Below are positions 16,731-22,561 of a stretch of DNA of 64,000 nt, in pieces. A model generated the notes under the pieces. That model did not search any database and was not told the DNA's origin. It saw only the letters and a list, made by a program, of their open reading frames with translations. Within the stretch, counting starts at the first letter, position 1, and each line of letters opens with the position of its first letter. The DNA lies in assembly GCA_041652555.1 (NCBI GenBank), contig JBAZHE010000001.1, positions 62,001 through 126,000 of the forward strand. The letters are read 5' to 3'. The translations under genes were made by a program, and so were the position numbers. Source of the stretch: JBAZHE01 sp041652555. Lineage in GTDB: Bacteria; Patescibacteriota; Patescibacteriia; Patescibacteriales; WJLG01.

Positions 16731-16756
16731 TTATTAATTCAATAGGGGAAATAAGG
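16731..16756 (+). repeat. Shared cassette leader motif, copy in cassette 1
   Basis: TTAATTCAATAGGGGAAATAAGG here, TTTAAAGAGGGGTAAAAAGG at 17656-17675 and TTTAACAGGGGAACAAGG at 18644-18661 are similar and lie upstream of the first gene in cassettes 1-3. Confidence 0.55.
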
Positions 16757-16789
16757 AGTTTTTTCTGCTCTCGGAAGTCGCAGAAAAAA
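16750..16789 (+). repeat. AATAAGGAGTTTT motif followed by a hairpin, copy 1
   Basis: AATAAGGAGTT (16750) is followed by TTTTTTCTGC and GCAGAAAAAA (16759-16768, 16780-16789), a perfect 10-bp stem. The same motif recurs after most cassette genes. Confidence 0.6.
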
Positions 16790-16808
16790 TAAGTTATCAA
16801 AATTATTT

Positions 16809-16943
16809 ATGAATAAAACGTGGCATTTAAAAAATAAAATTCCAGCCAAAGCAACATTGGAGCAACGAATAGATTGGCACAAAAATCATCAAAAGTATTG
16901 TGCGTGCCGAGAGGTGCCGAAAAGTTTATTAAAATATTTTAAA
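16809..16943 (+). CDS. Small cassette protein with WH and CxC motifs (44 aa)
   Basis: This ORF is below the usual size cut-off but reads like a real small protein: TWHLKNKIPAKATLEQRIDW then HKNHQKYCACREVPK. Conserved-looking Trp-His pairs, three further His and a CxC suggest metal binding or a small fold. I recall similar short hypothetical proteins in uncultured bacteria but can assign no function. It is the first gene of cassette 1 and ends 19 bases before the VOC gene, with which it is probably co-transcribed. Confidence 0.6.
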
Positions 16944-16962
16944 TAAATTAAACAACAATTTT

Positions 16963-17322
16963 ATGATTAAAGATTATGACAATTTTTTCTTGCCCGTGAA
17001 TAGTCTGGATGAGGCTAAACTGTTTTACGGCCAGACACTTGGTCTTTCTGTGAAATTTGATTTTTCTGATGCGGGGATGACTGCTTTTAAAGTCGGTGAC
17101 CAAGAGCCGGCAATCATCGTAAAAGATATTAAAAAATTTCCCGACGCAAAAGTAACTACATGGTTTGTGGTGGATGATGTTCTGATTGAGTACAAAAATC
17201 TTAAAGAGAAAGGAGTTTCTTTTTTATCAGAACCATTTGAAATTTATACTGGTTTGGCTGCGGAATTTGAAGATCCATTTGGCAATAGATTGGGAATTAC
17301 CGACTATTCAAAGAAAAAATAA
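16963..17322 (+). CDS. VOC-superfamily (glyoxalase/bleomycin-resistance-like) protein
   Basis: The 119-residue product has the two beta-alpha-beta-beta-beta repeats of the vicinal oxygen chelate fold: FFLPVNSLDEAKLFYGQTLGLSVKFDFSDAGMTAFKVG and VDDVLIEYKNLKEKGVSFLSEPFEIYTGLAAEFEDPFGNRLGITDY. The ending EDPFGNRLGI is the family hallmark. Members include glyoxalases, dioxygenases and drug-binding resistance proteins; the substrate is unknown. VOC genes are frequent passengers in integron cassettes. It shares cassette 1 with the 44-aa gene. Confidence 0.9.
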   Translation: MIKDYDNFFLPVNSLDEAKLFYGQTLGLSVKFDFSDAGMTAFKVGDQEPAIIVKDIKKFPDAKVTTWFVVDDVLIEYKNLKEKGVSFLSEPFEIYTGLAAEFEDPFGNRLGITDYSKKK

Positions 17323-17373
17323 TAAGGAGTTTTGAAAAAATGGAATTCACCCCTAACCCCTCTTCCATTTTTT
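17321..17373 (+). repeat. AATAAGGAGTTTTGAA plus hairpin, copy 2 (after cassette 1)
   Basis: The motif (17321-17336) starts two bases upstream of the gene end. AAAAAATGGAA and TTCCATTTTTT (17335-17345, 17363-17373) then enclose the loop TTCACCCCTAACCCCTC. The same loop with different, still complementary stems occurs at 18275 and 20299. It could act as a terminator. Confidence 0.75.
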
Positions 17374-17448
17374 TAAAACAAAAAATTAAATTTTCTTAGA
17401 TGCAGTCTCAAATTTAGTTTAACAAAAATCGAGATAAAAAATTTACAT

Positions 17449-17579
17449 CGTAGAACAAGGAATATCTGGTTCAATAATTTTTCAATATAGATTACAATAA
17501 GGAATAAAAAATTATTTCACCCATATTTTTGCTCCGCTAACGCTGCGCAAAAACATCAGATATTCCTAATAGTTGTCTG
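17449..17579 (+). other. attC1, cassette recombination site
   Basis: R'' CGTAGAAC (17449-17456) is the exact complement of the cassette-1 start GTTCTACG at 16652. L'' GGAATATCTG (17459-17468) pairs with L' CAGATATTCC (17557-17566), and the next core GTTGTCTG is at 17572-17579. Inside are two hairpins: AATAATTTTT with AAAAATTATT, and TTTTTGC with GCAAAAA. It is very similar to attC3. The stretch 17374-17448 between hairpin and site shows nothing else. Confidence 0.88.
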
Positions 17580-17678
17580 AAATATTTTTTTGTCTTTAGC
17601 GGTAATTTAAAATTTTGGTGCATTGAACAAAGACGAAAATTTGATTTTTAATTTATTTAAAGAGGGGTAAAAAGGAAT

Positions 17679-18263
17679 ATGTTTCAATATATAGTTTTAA
17701 TCGGAGCGGTCGTGCAGTTGGTTGGTGTATTTGTTTATATTCGAGCAACTGTTCGTGGCGAAACAAAACCGAATAGAGTCACTTGGTTAATGTGGTCTGT
17801 GGCGCCATTGATTGGATCTGTTGCAGCTTTTTCTGACGGCGTTCGTTGGGCGGTGCTTCCAGTTTTTATGTCTGGTTTTGCGCCACTGCTTGTTTTTATT
17901 GCTTCTTTTGTAAATCCCAAATCATATTGGAAGCTTGAAAAATTTGATTATGTTTGTGGAGCTTTTTCAATTTTGGCATTAGTACTTTGGGGGATTACAA
18001 AAGAACCATTGATTGCGATTATTTTTTCAATCGCCAGTGATGGATTTGCGGCAGTGCCAACTATTATTAAATCTTGGAAACATCCAGATTCTGAATCCGT
18101 CGAAGCTTACACTACTGGGTTGTTCAACTCATTAACAAGCTTTTTTGCACTGAGAACATTTGGTATTTCAGAATTGGCCTTTCCAATATATTTAGTTTTG
18201 GTAAATTCGTCATTGATTGCCGCTGTTTATAAAGGGCGATTGAAAAAAATAATCGCAAAATAA
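17679..18263 (+). CDS. Cassette-borne integral membrane protein (194 aa)
   Basis: About six hydrophobic segments span the protein, starting YIVLIGAVVQLVGVFVYI. Two halves carry similar polar loops: GETKPNRVTWLMW in the first and HPDSESVEAYTTGLFNS in the second. This suggests an internal repeat like that of PQ-loop or small transporter families. I cannot assign a family or substrate. AAAAGGAAT gives a Shine-Dalgarno just before ATG 17679. It is the only gene of cassette 2 (17572-18560). Confidence 0.8.
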   Translation: MFQYIVLIGAVVQLVGVFVYIRATVRGETKPNRVTWLMWSVAPLIGSVAAFSDGVRWAVLPVFMSGFAPLLVFIASFVNPKSYWKLEKFDYVCGAFSILALVLWGITKEPLIAIIFSIASDGFAAVPTIIKSWKHPDSESVEAYTTGLFNSLTSFFALRTFGISELAFPIYLVLVNSSLIAAVYKGRLKKIIAK

Positions 18264-18309
18264 GGAGTTTTGAATTTTTGGCATTCACCCCTGACCCCTC
18301 TGCCAAAAA
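18259..18309 (+). repeat. AATAAGGAGTTTTGAA plus hairpin, copy 3 (after cassette 2 gene)
   Basis: The motif overlaps the stop codon. TTTTTGGCA and TGCCAAAAA (18275-18283, 18301-18309) enclose TTCACCCCTGACCCCTC. Relative to copy 2 the stem bases changed in a compensating way while the loop is kept. Confidence 0.75.
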
Positions 18310-18384
18310 TCCAAAACAAAAATCAAATTTTCTTTTAGAATAACCAAAGTTTGTGCCAATAAAATAGAAGACAAAAAAATACAT

Positions 18385-18567
18385 CAGACAACACGGCACA
18401 TGCGGTTCAGAAATTTTGCGCAATTATAATTCAAGGTATGCAAAATTTCTTCTCCCAAATTGCGCTGACGATATGGCAAATTTGGTGATATAATCAAGTA
18501 AAGCGATAATTAACAAGTTCAATCAATAATCCACGGCGCAACTTCGCATGTGCCGAAACGTTATACG
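18385..18567 (+). other. attC2, cassette recombination site
   Basis: R'' CAGACAAC (18385-18392) is the exact complement of the cassette-2 start GTTGTCTG at 17572. L'' CGGCACATGCG (18394-18404) pairs with L' CGCATGTGCCG (18545-18555); the next core GTTATACG is at 18560-18567. Two internal hairpins are visible: AGAAATTTTGC with GCAAAATTTCT, and CCAAATTGC with GCAAATTTGG. It shares the box GGTTCA after L'' with the other sites but is longer (183 bp). Confidence 0.88.
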
Positions 18568-18591
18568 CAATTCAAAAAATATTTTTCTGAT

Positions 18592-18606
18592 AATAAGGAG
18601 TTTTGA
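18592..18606 (+). repeat. AATAAGGAGTTTTGA motif, copy 4 (start of cassette 3)
   Basis: The same 15-base motif lies 25 bases after the cassette 3 boundary, without the following conserved loop. A further variant TAAAGGAGTTTTGG lies at 19351-19364 after the first gene of the cassette. Confidence 0.6.
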
Positions 18607-18711
18607 TAGGCAAAAAATAAGAATAAATTTGTTTTTTATTTAATTTAACAGGGGAACAAGGTGTTTTCTCCGCTCCGCCACAAAAACGATTTATTAATTT
18701 ACATTTGAAAT

Positions 18712-19353
18712 ATGGCGTCAGAAAATTTTGAATTGAACCAAAAACCGGAAGTAAGCATTAATTTAATAGAGAGAATCGAAAAATTAGAAAAGATTAAAAC
18801 TCCAGAAGAATTATTGTCGTTCATGAAAAAGAATATAAATTATGGTTTTATTGGTAAAGACGACGATAAAGTATATTCTCCTCGGCAAGAAGGCTGGGGT
18901 GTAGGAAAACAACCGGAAGCAAGATTACAAAGTCCTGAAGAACTTCTGAAAAGTGGTTATGGGGCTTGTTGGGAACAGACGGATTTTGAAAAACAATGGT
19001 TTGCGAAAAATAATTTTGAGTTTAAAACCCTCCTTTTGATGTTTGGAAAAGATATCAGTCAAAAAAATCCAGCCCATACGTTGTTAGCATATAAAAAAGA
19101 CGATAAATGGCACTGGTTTGAAAACACACTCGATAAATATAGCGGAATTTATGAATTTGATGATTTAGAGGATTTAATTGAGTATGCCAAAACAGTACTT
19201 ATAAATAATGCTTTTAATAATGGGGCTACAGAAAACGATATTAAAGAATATAAATTGTACGACTATGATATGCCAGCATATGGCTGTAGCACTGATGAAT
19301 TCATTGGGAAAATAAAATTAAATTCTAGAAATCAGGAAAGAAAAGGAAAATAA
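18712..19353 (+). CDS. Transglutaminase-like (papain-fold) protein
   Basis: The 213-residue product contains GYGACWEQTDFEKQWF, PAHTLLAYKKDDKWHWFENTL and YSGIYEF. This order (Cys in GACWEQ, His in AHTLLAY, then an acidic residue or Asn after WHWFEN) fits the transglutaminase-like catalytic triad. Such proteins act as proteases, cross-linkers or amidases; the activity here is unknown. There is no signal peptide, so it is probably cytosolic. It is the first gene of cassette 3; a TAAAGGAGTTTTGG motif follows the stop. Confidence 0.75.
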   Translation: MASENFELNQKPEVSINLIERIEKLEKIKTPEELLSFMKKNINYGFIGKDDDKVYSPRQEGWGVGKQPEARLQSPEELLKSGYGACWEQTDFEKQWFAKNNFEFKTLLLMFGKDISQKNPAHTLLAYKKDDKWHWFENTLDKYSGIYEFDDLEDLIEYAKTVLINNAFNNGATENDIKEYKLYDYDMPAYGCSTDEFIGKIKLNSRNQERKGK

Positions 19354-19446
19354 AGGAGTTTTGGAAAAAAGGAATCCGTTATTGTATTTTTCGAAAGATC
19401 GAAATCATGATAAAATATAGATAAAGTCGAACTAATCTCAATATTC

Positions 19447-20280
19447 ATGACAAAGAAACAAAAAATAAAAGTTGAAGGTATTGAAATAGTCACTTTTACC
19501 AAAGATAATAGCGATTATATTTCTTTAACCGATATTGCAAAACATAAAAATTCAGAGGCCGGCTTGGTTATTTCCCATTGGCTAAGCACTCGTTTTGCCA
19601 TTGAATTCATGGGGATATGGGAAAAAATGAATAATCCCAATTTTAAAGTTACTGAATTCAGTAACTTTAAAAATCAAAGCGGCGCCAATGGTTTTGTATT
19701 GTCTGTCCAGCAATGGGTCAATAAAACTAGCGCTATTGGAATTTTTGCCACAAGAGGGCGCTATAATAGCGGTACTTTCGCTCACAAGGACATTGCCTTT
19801 GAATTTGCTTCTTGGATTTCAGCGGAATTTAAGTTTTATCTCATCAAAGAATTTCAGCGATTAAAGGAAGATGAAAATAACAGGCAAAAGTTAGAATGGA
19901 ATCTCCAGCGAACACTGGCAAAAATCAACTACAAAATTCATACCGATGCCATAAAGGAGAAATTAATCCCCCTTGAATTAACCAAGGAACAGATTAATAT
20001 GGAATATGCCAGTGAAGCGGATTTGCTCAATGTTGCATTATTCGGAATAACCGCAAAAACGTGGCGAGATCAAAATAAAGAATTAGATGGAAACATTCGA
20101 GATTATGCCTCAATTGAACAGTTAGTGGTTCTGTCTAATCTTGAAAGTATAAACGCATTGTTAATTCGCGAAGGATTTTCCACTGAAGATCGGATTCAAA
20201 AATTAAATAGCACCGCGATAATTCAGATGAAATCGCTTTTAATAAACACTGAAATAAAAAAATTGGAATCGCCAAAATAA
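19447..20280 (+). CDS. KilA-N domain protein
   Basis: The N-terminal about 115 residues match KilA-N: YISLTDIAKHKNSEAGLVISHWLSTR, FVLSVQQWVNKTSAIGIFATRGRYNSGTFAHKDIAFEFASWIS, followed by a helix EFKFYLIKEFQRLKEDENNRQ. KilA-N is a DNA-binding domain of phages, large DNA viruses and mobile elements. The C-terminal half (ADLLNVALFGITAKTWRDQN...) resembles the companion region seen in many bacterial KilA-N proteins. It is the second gene of cassette 3, about 90 bases after the first, with a possible extended -10 TGATAAAAT near 19408. Confidence 0.9.
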   Translation: MTKKQKIKVEGIEIVTFTKDNSDYISLTDIAKHKNSEAGLVISHWLSTRFAIEFMGIWEKMNNPNFKVTEFSNFKNQSGANGFVLSVQQWVNKTSAIGIFATRGRYNSGTFAHKDIAFEFASWISAEFKFYLIKEFQRLKEDENNRQKLEWNLQRTLAKINYKIHTDAIKEKLIPLELTKEQINMEYASEADLLNVALFGITAKTWRDQNKELDGNIRDYASIEQLVVLSNLESINALLIREGFSTEDRIQKLNSTAIIQMKSLLINTEIKKLESPK

Positions 20281-20284
20281 AAAC

Positions 20285-20337
20285 AATAAGGAGTTTTGAA
20301 AAAACGTAATTCACCCCTAACCCCTCTTCCGTTTTTT
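20285..20337 (+). repeat. AATAAGGAGTTTTGAA plus hairpin, copy 5 (after cassette 3)
   Basis: The motif (20285-20300) is followed by AAAAAACG and CGTTTTTT (20299-20306, 20330-20337) around TTCACCCCTAACCCCTC. A stop codon (TAA in ACGTAATTC) falls where copies 2 and 3 could encode a short peptide, so the element is not a conserved ORF. Confidence 0.75.
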
Positions 20338-20412
20338 CAAAACAAAAAAATCAAATTTTCTTATACGTAAAGCAACGCCAGCTCAATAAAAACCAAGATA
20401 AAAAATTTACAT

Positions 20413-20543
20413 CGTACAACAAGGAATATCTGGTTCAATAATTTTTCAATATTATTTATAATAAGGAACAAAAAATTATTTCACCCATATTTTTGCTCCG
20501 CTATCGCTGCGCAAAAACATCAGATATTCCTGACTGTTAGGCG
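20413..20543 (+). other. attC3, cassette recombination site
   Basis: R'' CGTACAAC (20413-20420) matches the complement of the cassette-3 start GTTATACG at 7 of 8 bases. L'' GGAATATCTG (20423-20432) pairs with L' CAGATATTCC (20521-20530); the next core GTTAGGCG is at 20536-20543 and fits GTTRRRY. The interior is nearly identical to attC1. The 302-bp gap 20281-20582 holds only this site and the hairpin before it. Confidence 0.88.
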
Positions 20544-20582
20544 TAATTTTCACTTTTAAGAAGTCGCCTTTAATAAATACAT

Positions 20583-21251
20583 ATGATTTACTTAAAACAA
20601 TTAATCATCATTATTCCCGCCTTTGCTGTTCTATTGTATCTAACAACTGGATACAAGATACTTAGGCCATTTCGTAAAAACCAAATGAAAGAATTGGCGG
20701 AAAAGCTAAATCTTGAATTTGTTGGAAATGAAAAACGCAGTTGGAAAGAACGATTTTTTAGCTATTCTGTTAAAAAAAATATTATTCGTGGAGAATACAA
20801 CAATAAAAAAATTGAAATTTTTGACTTTGATTCAATATTGAAAAATGCTGTAAATCCGATTACCAACGCTGTAATGACCTATTATTATGGGAAAAATCCA
20901 GTCCATATCACCTATATAAATGGGAAAATATATAAAGATAAATATTTACCATACCTTAACATTAATAAAATTGAAAAATTGATAAAAGATGAAATTTCGT
21001 TAACCGAATATGATAAAATATTTTTTAACAAAGGTGTATTTCTGCTGACTTTATTAACATCACTTTGTATAACTTCAGTAATTGGATATTATTTTTATGC
21101 GTTTTATTCGGTTAGTCTAACAAAAATTTTAATTTTTTTAGTGCCAATTAGCTTAATAGTTGCATATTTCTGCTACAGAATAGCTAAAAAATCTGGATAC
21201 AAGGTTTTAATAAAAAATGATCCAAGAGAAGTGGCGACTTCTAAAAAGTGA
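20583..21251 (+). CDS. Cassette-borne membrane protein (222 aa)
   Basis: The product has an N-terminal membrane segment (LIIIIPAFAVLLYLTTGY), a basic soluble middle of about 120 residues, and two C-terminal membrane segments (FLLTLLTSLCITSVIGYYFY and ILIFLVPISLIVAYFCY). I recognise no family. It is notably A+T-rich compared with chromosomal genes outside the island. It is the only gene of cassette 4, and ATG 20583 lies 40 bases after the core at 20536. Its stop is followed by a G+C-rich GCTCCGCTATCGCTCCGC tract and the attC4 left half. Confidence 0.75.
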   Translation: MIYLKQLIIIIPAFAVLLYLTTGYKILRPFRKNQMKELAEKLNLEFVGNEKRSWKERFFSYSVKKNIIRGEYNNKKIEIFDFDSILKNAVNPITNAVMTYYYGKNPVHITYINGKIYKDKYLPYLNINKIEKLIKDEISLTEYDKIFFNKGVFLLTLLTSLCITSVIGYYFYAFYSVSLTKILIFLVPISLIVAYFCYRIAKKSGYKVLIKNDPREVATSKK

Positions 21252-21314
21252 AAACTTGCTCCGCTATCGCTCCGCACCCCGCCGCGCTCTCGTTCCGCTA
21301 CGCTCCACTCGGGA

Positions 21315-21400
21315 CGCCTAACACCGAATATGAGGTTCAAAAATTTGCCTTAACGAAATATAATAATGAACGCAAATTTTTTCATCCAAATCTAATTATG
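21315..21400 (+). other. attC4, left half only
   Basis: R'' CGCCTAAC (21315-21322) is the exact complement of the cassette-4 start GTTAGGCG at 20536. It is followed by an L''-like CCGAATATGAGG containing the shared GGTTCA box. One internal hairpin follows (AAAAATTTGC with GCAAATTTTT). I find no L' or next R' core downstream, so the site seems truncated at the array end. The rest of the gap (to 21492) shows nothing recognisable. Confidence 0.7.
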
Positions 21401-21492
21401 ACGCAAAACAATGAGTTCATTCCATTCTGGAATATGCTGTCCGTGATGATTAAGGCATTAGATTGTTTAAAAACTAAGTTAAATATACAATT

Positions 21493-21547
21493 TTGACCAA
21501 ATTCCTTAATATGGTATTATGTAAATAATTAACTAAACCATATTAAG
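21493..21547 (+). promoter_or_regulatory. fic promoter and inverted-repeat operator candidate
   Basis: TTGACC (21493-21498), 16 bases, TATTAT (21515-21520). A perfect 10-bp inverted repeat CTTAATATGG (21505-21514) and CCATATTAAG (21538-21547) flanks the -10 and ends just before ATG 21555. This suggests autoregulation by the C-terminal DNA-binding part of the Fic protein. Confidence 0.6.
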
Positions 21548-21554
21548 CATTTTT

Positions 21555-22517
21555 ATGACTTACTTATCATTAATTGTAAAAAATCGTTTGGAAGAAAAAT
21601 TGTCTAAACTTAACAAACTTCGTCCATTACCGAAATCAGCAGTGCAAAAACTTCGGGAAAAATTTCAAATTGAGATGACCTACAATTCAAACGCCATTGA
21701 AGGAAACTCTTTAACCTTAAAAGAGACCTTTTTGGTTATAAATGAGGGTATAACAGTGAAAGGAAAACCTTTAAAAGACCACTTGGAAGCAAAAGATCAC
21801 CATGCCGCACTAGAATATTTATATGATTTGATAGATAACGACAAGAAGCACACCGTTTCCGAAATGCTTATTAAAAACTTACACCAAATTATTTTGCAGG
21901 AAACAGACAAGGAGTGGGCCGGCCGATATAGAAACGCCAATGTAATTATTGGCGGCGCCGATCATACTCCACCGGATGCGTTACAGGTACCGAATAAAAT
22001 GAGGGACTTAGTTGCTTGGCTAAATTCACAAAAAAGCAAGCTGAATATTGTTGAGCTTTCCGCCTTGTTGCATCATAAATTAGTTCACATTCATCCTTTT
22101 TTTGACGGCAATGGCAGAACAGCACGTTTGACAATGAATTTGTTTCTAATGCAAGCCGGATACCCGCTGGTGGTAATTATGAAAACCGATCGAAAAAAAT
22201 ATTATGATGTGCTGGATAAAGCAGATAAGGGCAAATATGAACCGCTGATAAAATTCATTGCTCAATCTGTTGAGCGTTCCTTGGACATTTATCTAAAAAC
22301 ATTAACGCCGGTAACACAAAAACAGGAGAAATTTTTGACGCTTGCGGAAATAGCTAAAACCACCCCTTTTTCCGCGAAATATTTAAACTTACTATCTAGA
22401 CAAGGTAAATTAGAAGCATACAAAGAGGGCAGAGATTGGTTAACCTCAAAAGAGGCTATTGAAAGGTATTTGAAGAACAGAATACGGCAAAGAAAAAATA
22501 AAATCGCCAAAAAATAA
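21555..22517 (+). CDS. Fic-domain protein, class II type, with C-terminal DNA-binding-like region
   Basis: Fic enzymes transfer AMP or other phospho-groups onto target proteins. The catalytic motif HPFFDGNGRTAR is at 180-191. The N-terminal SNAIEGN (45-51) is the inhibitory (S/T)xxxE(G/N) motif of class II Fic proteins, so the enzyme is likely self-restrained. The C-terminus (KFLTLAEIAKTTPFSAKYLNLLSRQGKLEAYKEGRDWLTSKEAIERYL) looks like an excisionase/MerR-type helix-turn-helix. It follows the broken end of the cassette array; whether it was once a cassette is unknown. Confidence 0.93.
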   Translation: MTYLSLIVKNRLEEKLSKLNKLRPLPKSAVQKLREKFQIEMTYNSNAIEGNSLTLKETFLVINEGITVKGKPLKDHLEAKDHHAALEYLYDLIDNDKKHTVSEMLIKNLHQIILQETDKEWAGRYRNANVIIGGADHTPPDALQVPNKMRDLVAWLNSQKSKLNIVELSALLHHKLVHIHPFFDGNGRTARLTMNLFLMQAGYPLVVIMKTDRKKYYDVLDKADKGKYEPLIKFIAQSVERSLDIYLKTLTPVTQKQEKFLTLAEIAKTTPFSAKYLNLLSRQGKLEAYKEGRDWLTSKEAIERYLKNRIRQRKNKIAKK

Positions 22518-22552
22518 AAAACACTAGCTCATTGGGTTGGCCGGTGTTTTTT
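22516..22552. terminator. Bidirectional terminator between fic and trxB
   Basis: AAAAACAC and GTGTTTTT pair around a G+C-rich loop, with T-runs on the plus side and on the minus side. Confidence 0.7.
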
Positions 22553-22561
22553 ATTAAATTT

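Larger units (their letters stand above)
14950..21400. mobile_element. Integron-like island: recombinase plus four-cassette array
   Basis: The island has a divergent tyrosine recombinase, then plus-strand cassettes with boundaries at 16652, 17572, 18560 and 20536. Each cassette's first 8 bases are the reverse complement of the R'' core of the site at its own end: 16652 with 17449 (8/8), 17572 with 18385 (8/8), 18560 with 20413 (7/8), 20536 with 21315 (8/8). Each complete site also has L''/L' inverted repeats. This is the defining relation of integron cassettes (TTRRRY...R''-L''-L'-G). A higBA module sits between recombinase and array, flanked by 88-bp direct repeats. Confidence 0.88.

Noticed and set aside
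16809..17322. A separate cassette boundary between the 44-aa ORF and the VOC gene
   Set aside because: Only 19 bases separate them and no core or inverted repeat is present.
17341..17400. Short peptide EFTPNPSS... after AAGGAG at 17324, with a similar one at 18282
   Set aside because: The third copy at 20305 has a stop codon at the same place, and stems rather than codons are conserved, so a structured DNA/RNA element is more likely than a gene.
16540..21400. CRISPR array
   Set aside because: Repeated units are hundreds of bases apart, carry genes between them and are imperfect; there are no short regular spacers or cas genes.
21248..21496. 82-aa ORF after cassette 4
   Set aside because: It runs through the G+C-rich tract and the attC4 core (21315-21322); its composition looks like translated non-coding repeat and no family pattern is visible.
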